DNA of 64,000 nucleotides from Candidatus Aphodousia gallistercoris. Its GTDB lineage: Bacteria > Pseudomonadota > Gammaproteobacteria > Burkholderiales > Burkholderiaceae_F. A program made the position numbers and the translations under genes. Where the stretch lies: positions 27,340-91,339 of the forward strand of contig DVNT01000008.1 of assembly GCA_018714185.1 (NCBI GenBank), given 5' to 3'. Below are positions 49,626 to 59,115 of this stretch, one piece after another; within the stretch, counting starts at the first letter, position 1, and each line of letters begins with the position of its first letter. Under the pieces are notes generated by a model, which made no database searches, was not told the DNA's origin, and was given only the letters and a program-made list of their open reading frames with translations.

Positions 49626-50942
49626 ATGGATAAAAATGCAATCAAAGCCAAACTCTCTGAGGCGATTGACCGTCGCTACGACGATATCGTCCGTTTCGGC
49701 GAAGCCATTTTTAAGGAGCCGGAACTCGGCTTTAAAGAAAATAAAACGGCCCAAAAAGTCAAAGCGCTTTTTGACGAACTCGGCATCGGCTATGAAGAGC
49801 ACCTCGGCATCACCGGCATCAAGGGGCGCATTAAAGGTCGGCAGAGCCGGCGCACGGTGGCGCTATTGGCCGAACTTGATGCCATCGTCTGCCGCGACCA
49901 CCCCGATTGCGATCCTGTGACAGGCGCGGCGCACTGCTGCGGGCACAACATCCAATTGGCCAACTTAGCCGCCGTGGCCATGGCCTTTAAAGACACAGGA
50001 CTGATGGACGAACTCGACGGCGATCTCGTACTTTTTGCCGTACCGGCGGAAGAATACGTGGAAATCGACTACCGCAACCGTCTGCGCGAAGAAGGGCGCC
50101 TGCGCTACTTGGGAGGCAAATGCGAACTCATCGCCGAAGGTGCTTTCGATGACATCGACATGGCCATGCAGATGCATGCCGATGCCACCAACAACCCCAA
50201 CGGTGAATTCATGGTCGGTTCCTCGTGCAACGGCTTTATCGGCAAACTCATCGAGTACCGGGGTGTGGCAGCGCACGCTGCCGGCGCACCCGACAAGGGC
50301 GTCAACGCATTAAATGCCGCCATGATGGGCGTCATGGGCGTTAATGCCATTCGCGAAACGTTCCGCGATGACGATTGCGTGCGCTTTCACCCGATCATCA
50401 ATTCGGGCGGCGACTTGGTAAACGTCATCCCCGACCGCGTCACGATGGAAAGCTACGTGCGCGCGGCCAATATCGCCGCACTGGATCGCTACAACCGCGC
50501 CATCAACCGCGCTCTGCGAGCCGGAGGCGATGCGATCGGTGCGAGCTGCGAGATCAAAGACTTGCCGGGGTACCTTCCGCTACGGCCCGATGAAAAAATG
50601 CGCGACATTTTGCGCGAAAACGCCGTGGCCGTCTTCGGCCGCGAAAACGTTGCCGAGGGCACGCACCAAGCTGGCAGCACGGACATGGGCGATGTCTCGC
50701 ACCTGATGCCGGTCGTGCACCCTTGGGTGGGATGCGTGACGGGCGTGCTGCACGGCGCAAGCTACCGACTGACCGATCCGAAAACCGCTTACAACAAGAC
50801 GGCCAAGGTCCTGGCCATGACGCTTGTCGATTTACTGGCCGACCAAGCTTCGGAAGCTGACCGTATCTGCCGCGAATTTAAGCCCCAATTGACCAAGGAA
50901 AGCTACTGCGAATTCATGGATAAAATCGCTAAGGGCCAATAA
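49626..50942 (+). CDS. M20-family amidohydrolase, AbgB-like
   Basis: ALLAELDAIVC, AHCCGHNIQLANLA (GHN as in AbgB-type), AAHAAGAPDKGVNALNAAMMG. Confidence 0.85.
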   Translation: MDKNAIKAKLSEAIDRRYDDIVRFGEAIFKEPELGFKENKTAQKVKALFDELGIGYEEHLGITGIKGRIKGRQSRRTVALLAELDAIVCRDHPDCDPVTGAAHCCGHNIQLANLAAVAMAFKDTGLMDELDGDLVLFAVPAEEYVEIDYRNRLREEGRLRYLGGKCELIAEGAFDDIDMAMQMHADATNNPNGEFMVGSSCNGFIGKLIEYRGVAAHAAGAPDKGVNALNAAMMGVMGVNAIRETFRDDDCVRFHPIINSGGDLVNVIPDRVTMESYVRAANIAALDRYNRAINRALRAGGDAIGASCEIKDLPGYLPLRPDEKMRDILRENAVAVFGRENVAEGTHQAGSTDMGDVSHLMPVVHPWVGCVTGVLHGASYRLTDPKTAYNKTAKVLAMTLVDLLADQASEADRICREFKPQLTKESYCEFMDKIAKGQ

Positions 50943-50972
50943 CGATCTACCCGTTTGAGCGGCTTGTTTTTG

Positions 50973-51004
50973 AATCGGCGCAACGCATTGGCGTTGCGCC
51001 GATT
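50973..51004. terminator. 14-bp perfect inverted repeat downstream of AbgB-like gene
   Basis: AATCGGCGCAACGC-attg-GCGTTGCGCCGATT. Confidence 0.65.
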
Positions 51005-51150
51005 TGTCTAGACGATCTGCTTTAGGGGAAATTGCGAATGTCTTTATTCGTATAAATCATAAGAAAATAGGTATTAAGCAGGAAATTCGTTTAACAGATT
51101 GAAAACTCTCTCCTGTCAACCCTACCTCTTGTCCCCTAAGGAGCCCCCAG

Positions 51151-52533
51151 ATGGTCGGTATTTGTATCGTCATTGTCGCCGTTATTGCCGCCGCGTTTCT
51201 TATCGTTAAAAAGTACTACGCGCCCGGCGCCCTTTTGCTCGTGGGCCTCGTCACCTTGGCTGTTGTGACGCTGATTTCCCCGGATCCTTTGATCACCGGG
51301 AAAAAAGCAACGCACTTGGCCGGTCTTGACGTCGTCCAGATCATGACCAACCTCTTGCAAAGCCGCGCTGCCGGCCTTGGCATGAACATCATGATCATCG
51401 GCGGCTTTGCCTCTTACATGGATCGCATCGGCGCTGCCGGTGCCCTGGTTCGTTTGAGCGTAAAGCCCCTGTCTTACATCCATTCGCCCTATTTGGTGAT
51501 GGTGGTAGGCAGCATGATCAGCATTGCATTGAATATCTTCATTCCGTCGGCCGCAGGCTTGGCTCTGTTGCTGATGGTTTCCTTGTACCCGATTTTGTTG
51601 GCTGCGGGCGTTTCCCGCCAGTCGGCTGCCGCCACCATCGTGATGAGCGGCTGCGTGTGCTTAGGCCCGTCGGGCGCTAACAACCTCTTGGGTTCGGAAT
51701 TGACCAACATGCACGTGATGGACTTCTTCCTGAATGTGCAATGGATCATCGCCTGGCCTGCCTTGATCGTGCTCTTTATCTCGCACTACTTCATCCAACA
51801 GTGGTTCGATAAGCGCGATCTCGCAAGCGGCAAGATCACCAAGGAAGACTTCTTGGCGACGGCCGATCAGGGCGAAGCCAAGAACCAACCGCCGGCTCCG
51901 GCTTTCTACGCTTTGTTCCCGCTCATTCCGGTGATCATGCTCTTCGTCTTCTCGCCCTTGATGTACCAAGGCATCCGCATGGAAGTGGTCACGGCCTTGA
52001 TCTGCTCGACCTTGTTTGCCATGGTCATCCACGGCTTGCGCATCCGCAGCTTGAAGGAATGCTTGGCCACCTTAAAGAGCTTTGCCCAAGGCATGGGCAA
52101 GGTCTTTACCTCGACCGTATTCCTGATCGTCTGCGCCGAAGTCTTCGCAACGGGCTTGACGAAGTCGGGCGGCATCGACACGATCATCCAAGCGGTTTCG
52201 AGCATGGATGCAGGCGCCGTAGCCCTTTACACGGCCATGGTCTTGATCGTTGCTTTGGCTGCCTTCGTTACGGGTTCGGGCAACGCCTCCTTCTTTAGCT
52301 TCGCTCCGATGATTCCGGATGCGGCTTTGACGGTCGGCGCGAACGCCGCGTTCATGATTTCGCCCTTGCAATTAATCAGCGGTATCATGCGCTCTTCGAG
52401 CCCGGTGGCCGGCGTCACGATTGCCGTCTCCGGCTTAAGCGGCTTGGATCCGTTCGTCGTGGTCCGCCGCTCGATTCCGGTGATGTTCTTAACCGGCATC
52501 GCGGTTTACTTCAGCGCCATGATCCATATCTAA
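51151..52533 (+). CDS. DcuC-family C4-dicarboxylate transporter
   Basis: GLGMNIMIIGGFASYMDRIGAAGALVRLSVKPLSYIHSPYLVMVVGSMISIALNIFIPSAAGLALLLMVSLYPIL. Confidence 0.88.
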   Translation: MVGICIVIVAVIAAAFLIVKKYYAPGALLLVGLVTLAVVTLISPDPLITGKKATHLAGLDVVQIMTNLLQSRAAGLGMNIMIIGGFASYMDRIGAAGALVRLSVKPLSYIHSPYLVMVVGSMISIALNIFIPSAAGLALLLMVSLYPILLAAGVSRQSAAATIVMSGCVCLGPSGANNLLGSELTNMHVMDFFLNVQWIIAWPALIVLFISHYFIQQWFDKRDLASGKITKEDFLATADQGEAKNQPPAPAFYALFPLIPVIMLFVFSPLMYQGIRMEVVTALICSTLFAMVIHGLRIRSLKECLATLKSFAQGMGKVFTSTVFLIVCAEVFATGLTKSGGIDTIIQAVSSMDAGAVALYTAMVLIVALAAFVTGSGNASFFSFAPMIPDAALTVGANAAFMISPLQLISGIMRSSSPVAGVTIAVSGLSGLDPFVVVRRSIPVMFLTGIAVYFSAMIHI

Positions 52534-52558
52534 TTAGTCGATGATATGACCGAACGAA

Positions 52559-52597
52559 ACACCACCCGCTGCCAACAACCCTCGGGTGGTGTTTTTT
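52559..52597 (+). terminator. Terminator after DcuC gene
   Basis: ACACCACCCG...CGGGTGGTGTTTTTT. Confidence 0.9.
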
Positions 52598-52625
52598 CAT
52601 ACTTTCCCCAATAGGAATTTCCACC

Positions 52626-53909
52626 ATGATGGATAAAACTCTCTTTGATGAAATGATTCAAACACGCCGCCTTCTGCACACGATCCCCGAAGAAGGTTGG
52701 ACGGAATTTCACACAACCTACATCGTTGTCGAACGCCTTAAAGACATCGGCTACACCGATATCCGCACGGGCAAAGCCATCATTAATCCCGAAGCGGTGA
52801 TGGGACGCAACCCCGATGTGGTGAAAAAAGGCATTGAACGCGCCGAAAGTGAAGGCGTTCCGGCCGAATTCATCGAATCCATTGACGAATACACCGGCTG
52901 CGTAGCCGTTTTGGATACCGGCCGCCCCGGTCCCGTGACGGCTTTCCGCTTTGACATGGACTGCAACCCGGTTGAAGAAACCCACGATCCGGAACACGTT
53001 CCCAATAAGCTCGGGTTCCGCTCCACGCACCCGGGCTTCATGCACGCCTGCGGCCATGACGGCCACACGGCTTTGGGCCTCGCGGTCGCCCGCTGGCTCA
53101 TGCAAAATAAGGACGAACTGACCGGTACCTTCAAGCTTGTCTTCCAGCCGGCCGAAGAAGGCGTACGCGGTGCCAACGCCATTGCCGCGAGCGGCGTACT
53201 CGATGACGTCAATACCATCGTCGGCTCGCACTGCGGCGGTGTACCGAAACTGCACGAAGTGGGCATTCTTCGCAAAGGCGTTTTGGCAAGCACGAAGTTT
53301 GACATCTACTTCACGGGAACGCCCTCTCACGCGGGCAACAACCCCCATAAGGGCCACAGCGCCCTGATGGCCGCTAGCGCCACCTCCATGATGCTTGTGG
53401 GCATTCCGCGGCACGGCGAAGGTGCTACGCGCGTTGCCGTCGGCCGCATGGTCGCGGGCGAAGGCCGCAACGTGACCCCGGTGCACGCCTATATCCAAAT
53501 GGAAGTGCGCGGCGAAACCGCCGAAATCAATGATTACCTCTGCGACAAGGTCGAAAAGATCGTCAAGGGCAATGCCGAAGCCTATGAAGTGGATTACCGC
53601 ATCGAACGCGTAGGCGAAGCCACCACGATTGTCGAGTGCCCCGAAGTGCTCGATACATTAGAAGAAATCGCCCACGGTGTTGAAGGCGTCACCAAGGTCA
53701 TCAATCTTGACCGTCCGGCCGGCAGCGAAGACTTCACGATGCTTCTCAAGCGCGTGGTTGATCACGGCGGACGCGGCGGCATGTTCCGCTGGGGCTGCAA
53801 TCATCACGGCCACCACCGTGCCGACTTTGATCTGCAAGACACCGAATCCATGCCGATCGGCTTTGAAGTCTTTACGCGTTACGCGAAAAAGACCAACGGC
53901 AAAGCCTAA
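52626..53909 (+). CDS. M20-family amidohydrolase, AbgA-like
   Basis: VLDTGRPGPVTAFRFDMD, GFMHACGHDGHTALGLA, LVFQPAEEGVRGANAI, SEDFTMLL. Confidence 0.88.
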   Translation: MMDKTLFDEMIQTRRLLHTIPEEGWTEFHTTYIVVERLKDIGYTDIRTGKAIINPEAVMGRNPDVVKKGIERAESEGVPAEFIESIDEYTGCVAVLDTGRPGPVTAFRFDMDCNPVEETHDPEHVPNKLGFRSTHPGFMHACGHDGHTALGLAVARWLMQNKDELTGTFKLVFQPAEEGVRGANAIAASGVLDDVNTIVGSHCGGVPKLHEVGILRKGVLASTKFDIYFTGTPSHAGNNPHKGHSALMAASATSMMLVGIPRHGEGATRVAVGRMVAGEGRNVTPVHAYIQMEVRGETAEINDYLCDKVEKIVKGNAEAYEVDYRIERVGEATTIVECPEVLDTLEEIAHGVEGVTKVINLDRPAGSEDFTMLLKRVVDHGGRGGMFRWGCNHHGHHRADFDLQDTESMPIGFEVFTRYAKKTNGKA

Positions 53910-53987
53910 CGAAATCAACGTCCCCTAAGAGATGGCAACGGCTCCGAAAGCCTTATACTTCGGAGCCGTTTACTATGCGGAAAAAAG

Positions 53988-54320
53988 TTAAATCGCCGTA
54001 AAGACTTTGGCGAGAATCTTCCAGCCGTTCTCAGTCTTTCTGAGGACATGGAAGTCGACGAAATCCTGACCGTGCCAGCCTTGCATCGTCACGCGAACGC
54101 AGGCGATGTCGTTAACCACATCCAACACATCGATGCGGCCGACCGCGTTGGTTTCGCCCGCTTGATCAACGCCGTCAAAAAGCGTTTGAATCGGAGCACC
54201 GTTAATGGTCGCAGCCGGATCAAAGGCAGGCTTCATAGCCTCTCCCGACTTGTTGCCGCCTTCCAGATAAATCTGAACAACCGAAACGATATCCTCGTAG
54301 TCTTTCACACTTGCATTCAT
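53988..54320 (-). CDS. NTF2-like / putative lumazine-binding family protein
   Basis: VSVVQIYLEGGNKSGEAMKPAFDPAATINGAP...DFVDFHVLRKTENGWKILAKVF. Confidence 0.8.
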   Translation of the reverse strand: MNASVKDYEDIVSVVQIYLEGGNKSGEAMKPAFDPAATINGAPIQTLFDGVDQAGETNAVGRIDVLDVVNDIACVRVTMQGWHGQDFVDFHVLRKTENGWKILAKVFTAI

Positions 54321-54429
54321 TTTTTTCTCCTAAACGTCACAGAAACGGGACTTGATTTCAATATAACTCATACTATAATAAATTCAAGTACTTACATTTA
54401 TGTTATATACTATCTTTCAGGAAAGTACT

Positions 54430-54783
54430 ATGAGTGTCAAGAACCGCTGCATTGCCTCCGAATGCCTGCAAACGACAGGTTTCAACTACACGCTCTCGCT
54501 TATTAACGGAAAGTACAAAATGACCATTTTGTACACGCTGATGGAATTCGGGACCGTGCGGTTTAATGAAATGCAAAAATATATCGGTACCATTTCCTTT
54601 AAAACGCTCAGCGCGACGCTCAAAGAACTGCAAGCCGATGGTTTAATTTTCCGCAAAGAATACCCACAGATTCCGCCTAAAGTAGAGTACGGACTCACGC
54701 AACGGGGACGCTCCTTAATTCCGATTCTGGACGGTATGTGCGAGTGGGGAGACCAGCACCGGTTGCCGTCCGAAGATGAATGA
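54430..54783 (+). CDS. HxlR-family transcriptional regulator
   Basis: LINGKYKMTILYTLMEFGTVRFNEMQKYIGTISFKTLSATLKELQADGLIFRKEYPQIPPKVEYGLTQRG. Confidence 0.92.
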   Translation: MSVKNRCIASECLQTTGFNYTLSLINGKYKMTILYTLMEFGTVRFNEMQKYIGTISFKTLSATLKELQADGLIFRKEYPQIPPKVEYGLTQRGRSLIPILDGMCEWGDQHRLPSEDE

Positions 54784-54849
54784 TAGGATCGCTTGACAAG
54801 AAGGCCCCGCTCCTTAACAATAGCTCTACTGTCTCTTTTCTAGTCAAAA

Positions 54850-55767
54850 ATGCAAAAGTCCCTTATCTTAGCCTGCGCGGCGACTCTTTTCTTGTCAGCC
54901 TGCTCGAGCATGCCGAGCTTGAGCGAGCTCAATCCTTGGGCCGAAGAAGCGCCGGTTGCCGCAAGCCGTGCGTTGCAAATTGCCCATGCAGCGGGCTACA
55001 CCGATTTAACCGACGCCCCCTTTCCGAAAAATCTCGTGATTCGTGAATCGTCTTTTCTCACGGACGGCAGCATTGCCGCCAGTGCGGACACACAAAAAGA
55101 GGCTTTCCAAAAGCGCGGCTGGGATTGGTGGGGCATGCATTTTGAGTGGCCCAATGTCGGCGAGTTCTTTACCGAGAAAAAGCCTCAATCAGTGGATGCC
55201 GTCTTTGGGTACGTTAAGAATGAAGGAGTTTCGGACTCTCATGAAGCGGCTCGGCTTTTTGTCTCCGATATCGCACAAGCGTTTCGTCTAGCGGCCTCGC
55301 AAACCGAGCCTGAGTACAAGCTGCGCTTAACCAAGCCCTTTTTATTTCAGCGCAACCCCTCGTACTACCAACAAGTGCTCTACTTCATCAACCCGGACTT
55401 GGGATGCTACTCGGCCAACGTAAAACCCGATCCCGAAGATCAGTGCCGTATTATTGTGCGCGCGCAGGTTCCGCAGCGCACGGCCGTTATGCCCGCGGTG
55501 GTTTCTCCTACGCTTGAATCGGCGTGGCTGATGGATGCAACAGCCCTTTTTAAGCAGAATGCGTTGAGTTTAGAAATCATCAAGGGCAAGCGTGCCAAAG
55601 CCTTTGATATTGACCGCGAAGCGCTTTATCGTGCAGCGAGCCGCCACTTGCCGGAAAATCGTTGGATTTTCGTTGCAGCACATACCGATAGCGATAACCG
55701 CCTTATTCCGGCGCACCTTTATGAAAAAGACAGGATCGACTTTTTTGTTTCCCCTCACCTGCCATAG
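54850..55767 (+). CDS. Conserved hypothetical lipoprotein
   Basis: Lipobox LFLSAC; 305 aa. Confidence 0.7.
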   Translation: MQKSLILACAATLFLSACSSMPSLSELNPWAEEAPVAASRALQIAHAAGYTDLTDAPFPKNLVIRESSFLTDGSIAASADTQKEAFQKRGWDWWGMHFEWPNVGEFFTEKKPQSVDAVFGYVKNEGVSDSHEAARLFVSDIAQAFRLAASQTEPEYKLRLTKPFLFQRNPSYYQQVLYFINPDLGCYSANVKPDPEDQCRIIVRAQVPQRTAVMPAVVSPTLESAWLMDATALFKQNALSLEIIKGKRAKAFDIDREALYRAASRHLPENRWIFVAAHTDSDNRLIPAHLYEKDRIDFFVSPHLP

Positions 55768-55775
55768 GACTTGAT

Positions 55776-56237
55776 ATGCATGTTGAAGACAAACTCAAGG
55801 AGCTGAATCTCGAGCTTCCGCCGGTAGCCGACCCTGCCGGACTTTATGAATATACGCGCCGCGTCGGAAACCTCGTCTATGTTTCCGGACAAACACCCGA
55901 CATTAATAGCGTTTTGCAGGTCAAAGGCGTTGTAGGCAAAGATCTTTCCGTTGAGGAAGCCAAAAGCGCGGCAAAACTCGCGGCCTTAAACGTTCTCTCG
56001 GTTCTCAAACGTGAATTAGGCGATCTGGACCGCGTCAAACAATTCGTGCATGTCACGGGCTTTGTGCGCTGCACGGACGACTTCGAAGAGCATCCGAAAG
56101 TCATCAACGGCGCCTCCGAGCTTTTCCGCGAACTGTACGGCCAAGCCGGCGTCGGTACGCGCATCGCCTTGGGCACCAACGCCTTGCCCGAAGGCAGTCC
56201 GATTGAAATCACGGCGATTGTCGAAGTCAAGGATTAA
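55776..56237 (+). CDS. RidA/YjgF/YER057c family protein
   Basis: RVGNLVYVSGQTP...RVKQFVHVTGFVRCTDDFEEHPKVINGASELFRELYG...RIALGTNALPEGSPIEI. Confidence 0.9.
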   Translation: MHVEDKLKELNLELPPVADPAGLYEYTRRVGNLVYVSGQTPDINSVLQVKGVVGKDLSVEEAKSAAKLAALNVLSVLKRELGDLDRVKQFVHVTGFVRCTDDFEEHPKVINGASELFRELYGQAGVGTRIALGTNALPEGSPIEITAIVEVKD

Positions 56238-56346
56238 AGCCTTCAAAGGCATTCTTTTTTCTTCGCGCACACACCGAAAAAAAGCCGGCTCCTTCAGAAG
56301 AAAGGCCGGCTAAACGCATTGAATAAGACTTTAGGTTGAGAAACTT

Positions 56347-57825
56347 TTAGAGTGCCGCCAAGTCGTCATGCAAAGCCTTCAGACTTTGGGCAATGTGTTG
56401 CATGCGATCCTCGCGAAGCGCTTGCCACTTTTGCATACGGCCGGCCCAGAGGGCTTTTTGGCGTTGCATATCGGCTTCTTGCGGTCCGCCGATCGTTTCA
56501 CGGGCTTCGACAATCGCCGTCGGATCCATAGCGGCAAAAAGCGTCTTTTCGTCTAAAGGCAGCTCGGCAGGCAAGCCATCTTCCTTAGCAGCAAACTGCT
56601 TCCACTGCTCACAGACTTCAGCATAGGTTACATTCGAGGGCATCTTGGTATTCGCACGGGCCCAGGTCACCATAACGCTTGCAAAATGATGACCTTGACG
56701 GAAAGGAACACCCGCTACCTTAACAAGCACGTCTGCGATATTTTGCGTGCAGGTCCAGTCGCTATTGAGCTCTTCGAGCGCGCGTTCCTTGTTGACTTGC
56801 AAGCCTTCGACAATGCCCTCAAAGGTGTGAATGACGCGATAGGCATCCGTGAGCCATTCCAAATTGAGCAAAATGTCGCGCGGATCGGCCATCCCTTCAT
56901 TGAGGTTATGAATGCGAAGCATCACGTTTTGCGAGGCGCAAGTAACGACGGCGGCATCGCGGCGGCAGTCATTGATCAAACCCGGATTGCGCTTTTGCGG
57001 CATGGCACTCGAAATGTAGGTGCTGCCTGCCTTTTGCAAAATAATCCAAGGACGCGTTTGGGCGTATTGGACCATGAAATCCTGGATGAAGTTCGTGATG
57101 TGCATCATAAGAGACTGGACAATCTGCGACGCTTCGTACGGGAAGTCATTGCCGGCCATATGCACGCTGTCAAAGGCGTTGTCGCCCGTCTTCGCGTAGC
57201 CCAAGGCCTTTGCCGTGTACTCTTGATCCAGCGGCCAGACCGAACCGTTTAAGACGGCGCTGCCCATGGCGCAAAAATCGTACCGGGACAAGCATTCGAA
57301 AAGACGGTCCAAGTCGCGCCCCCAGCTTTGAGCTTGAGCGTACAGGTAGTGGCTGTAGCGGCCGGGCTGGGCTTGAACGCCATTGGTATAAAACGGAACC
57401 ACGGTATCCCAGAATTGATCGGCTTTATCCAAAAACACTTGGATTAAGCTTTGAACGCCGCGGGACAACATCAGCAAGGCCTCGCGCACTTGAGCTCCGT
57501 TTGTCGTTGCCAAAATATCTTGGCTGGAACGCCCCACGTGCAAAATGCTCGCTTGCATGCCGCAACGCTTGAGCATTTCGGGCTCAAACGTGATGTAAAG
57601 CTGCGGACGCATCCAACGGCCTTCATCGGCGTCGCGCTCCATGGAGGCAAGCGCCTCGCGAATGTTTTTGGCAATATCAACCGGCAAAAGACCTCGACGG
57701 ACATTGCCCACAACACTAGCTTCATTAATTCTGAAAAGCCAATACGCCGTATCGTGACGGGCGAGCGTTTTCAAAGCTTGCAGTGCTTCGCCTTCCTCGG
57801 CTTTCGTCATCGTCAAACCCAACAT
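56347..57825 (-). CDS. ArgH-like lyase 4
   Basis: LHVGRSSQD, NGVQAQPGRYSHYL, YISSAMPQKRNPG; ArgH-type helical organisation. Confidence 0.87.
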   Translation of the reverse strand: MLGLTMTKAEEGEALQALKTLARHDTAYWLFRINEASVVGNVRRGLLPVDIAKNIREALASMERDADEGRWMRPQLYITFEPEMLKRCGMQASILHVGRSSQDILATTNGAQVREALLMLSRGVQSLIQVFLDKADQFWDTVVPFYTNGVQAQPGRYSHYLYAQAQSWGRDLDRLFECLSRYDFCAMGSAVLNGSVWPLDQEYTAKALGYAKTGDNAFDSVHMAGNDFPYEASQIVQSLMMHITNFIQDFMVQYAQTRPWIILQKAGSTYISSAMPQKRNPGLINDCRRDAAVVTCASQNVMLRIHNLNEGMADPRDILLNLEWLTDAYRVIHTFEGIVEGLQVNKERALEELNSDWTCTQNIADVLVKVAGVPFRQGHHFASVMVTWARANTKMPSNVTYAEVCEQWKQFAAKEDGLPAELPLDEKTLFAAMDPTAIVEARETIGGPQEADMQRQKALWAGRMQKWQALREDRMQHIAQSLKALHDDLAAL

Positions 57826-57894
57826 ACTTACACCTTTATTTTTAAGGGGCCCCGGAGGGATTCCGGGGCCTTGTCAAAATGATATTACAACTGA

Positions 57895-59079
57895 TTAGAA
57901 GCGATGGATCATGCCAAGAACGACTTCGTTGGCGCTGATTTCGTCTTCGTTAAAGTCAGCATCTTCCCAGAAGTAGCCGCCGATCGCGAACACGGAGGTG
58001 CGCTTAGAGAGCGGATAGAGGTAGCCGATACCGACGTTCACGCGTTGGTAGTCCTTGTCAACCGTCAAGTTCTGGTTTTCGCCGAAGCCGTAGCCCACGG
58101 AGAACATGGCCTTACCGCCGGCCACTTGCGTATCGGCACCGACCGCAAAGGCCCAGCCGTCAAAACCGCGGGTCTTAGTTTGAGTTGTAGGCATCACGGC
58201 AAATTCCTTCGTGGAGTAGCCGCCGATGTACTGCACGTTATCCATGTATTCAACGGCTGCATAAGCCTTGAAGGCGCCGAAGTTGTAGTTACCGGCTACG
58301 ATGGCCTTATAGGAGTCGTCTTCCACAGCGCCTTGCTTGGAGCCCATCTTCAACCAGTCAACGGCCGCGGCTACAAAGTAGTTTTCACCCGTGACCGTCA
58401 CGCCTAAAGCGGAGAAATGGTTCACCTTGGAGCTGCCTTCATCGCCTGTAACCGTACCGTCTGCGTTGGAATAGTCATCGCCGAAGGAGTATTGGGCATG
58501 CAACTGCACGCCGGCAAAGGACGGAGACTTATAGTTGATCATGTTGTTGTGGCGAGCTGAAGCCAAAGTACCCACAAACTTCCAACCGCCCGTCATGTTG
58601 CCCCAGCCGGCACCGAACGGGTTCGTGCGGCTATTGAAAAGACCGGTCGTGCCCGAGCCTGTCGTCATGGCCGGCATACGGCCGAACTTCACTTGGCCGT
58701 AGGTCTTGGAATTGATGGCTAAGCTCGATTCACGTTCAAAGAAGTAATTGCTGTTATAGAGCTCACCGGTATCACTCAAGAAAGCGTTTTCCAAGTGGAA
58801 ACTCACGCTCAAATCGTCATTGATTTGTTCGGTGCCGCGGATGCCCCACGTGCTGACGTCGCCCGTGCCTTGGGAGACGGCAGTCTTTGTGCCTTGCATG
58901 GGAACTTTGCCATCAAATCTTTGCTGAGTAGCAAGGCCCGGACCTTCCATGGATTTAGCCAAATCTTCATGAATATAGGCAATGCCTGTGTTAATGGTGC
59001 CGAACAATTCGATATCGGCCGCACCGGCAAACGGCGCAAAGGAAGCGAGCATAGCAGCGCAAACGAGTGTTTTTTTCAT
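57895..59079 (-). CDS. General porin (Gram-negative trimeric type)
   Basis: MKKTLVCAAMLASFAPFAGAADIELFGTINTGIAYIHED; ends in aromatic (MIHRF). Confidence 0.9.
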   Translation of the reverse strand: MKKTLVCAAMLASFAPFAGAADIELFGTINTGIAYIHEDLAKSMEGPGLATQQRFDGKVPMQGTKTAVSQGTGDVSTWGIRGTEQINDDLSVSFHLENAFLSDTGELYNSNYFFERESSLAINSKTYGQVKFGRMPAMTTGSGTTGLFNSRTNPFGAGWGNMTGGWKFVGTLASARHNNMINYKSPSFAGVQLHAQYSFGDDYSNADGTVTGDEGSSKVNHFSALGVTVTGENYFVAAAVDWLKMGSKQGAVEDDSYKAIVAGNYNFGAFKAYAAVEYMDNVQYIGGYSTKEFAVMPTTQTKTRGFDGWAFAVGADTQVAGGKAMFSVGYGFGENQNLTVDKDYQRVNVGIGYLYPLSKRTSVFAIGGYFWEDADFNEDEISANEVVLGMIHRF

Positions 59080-59115
59080 GATAAAAACTCCGTTTTACTA
59101 GTAGAGAAGAGAGAG

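Noticed and set aside
48251-53305. Many overlapping ORFs antisense to DUF3100, M20 and DcuC genes
   Set aside because: Shadow ORFs of high-GC coding regions; no SD and no family resemblance.
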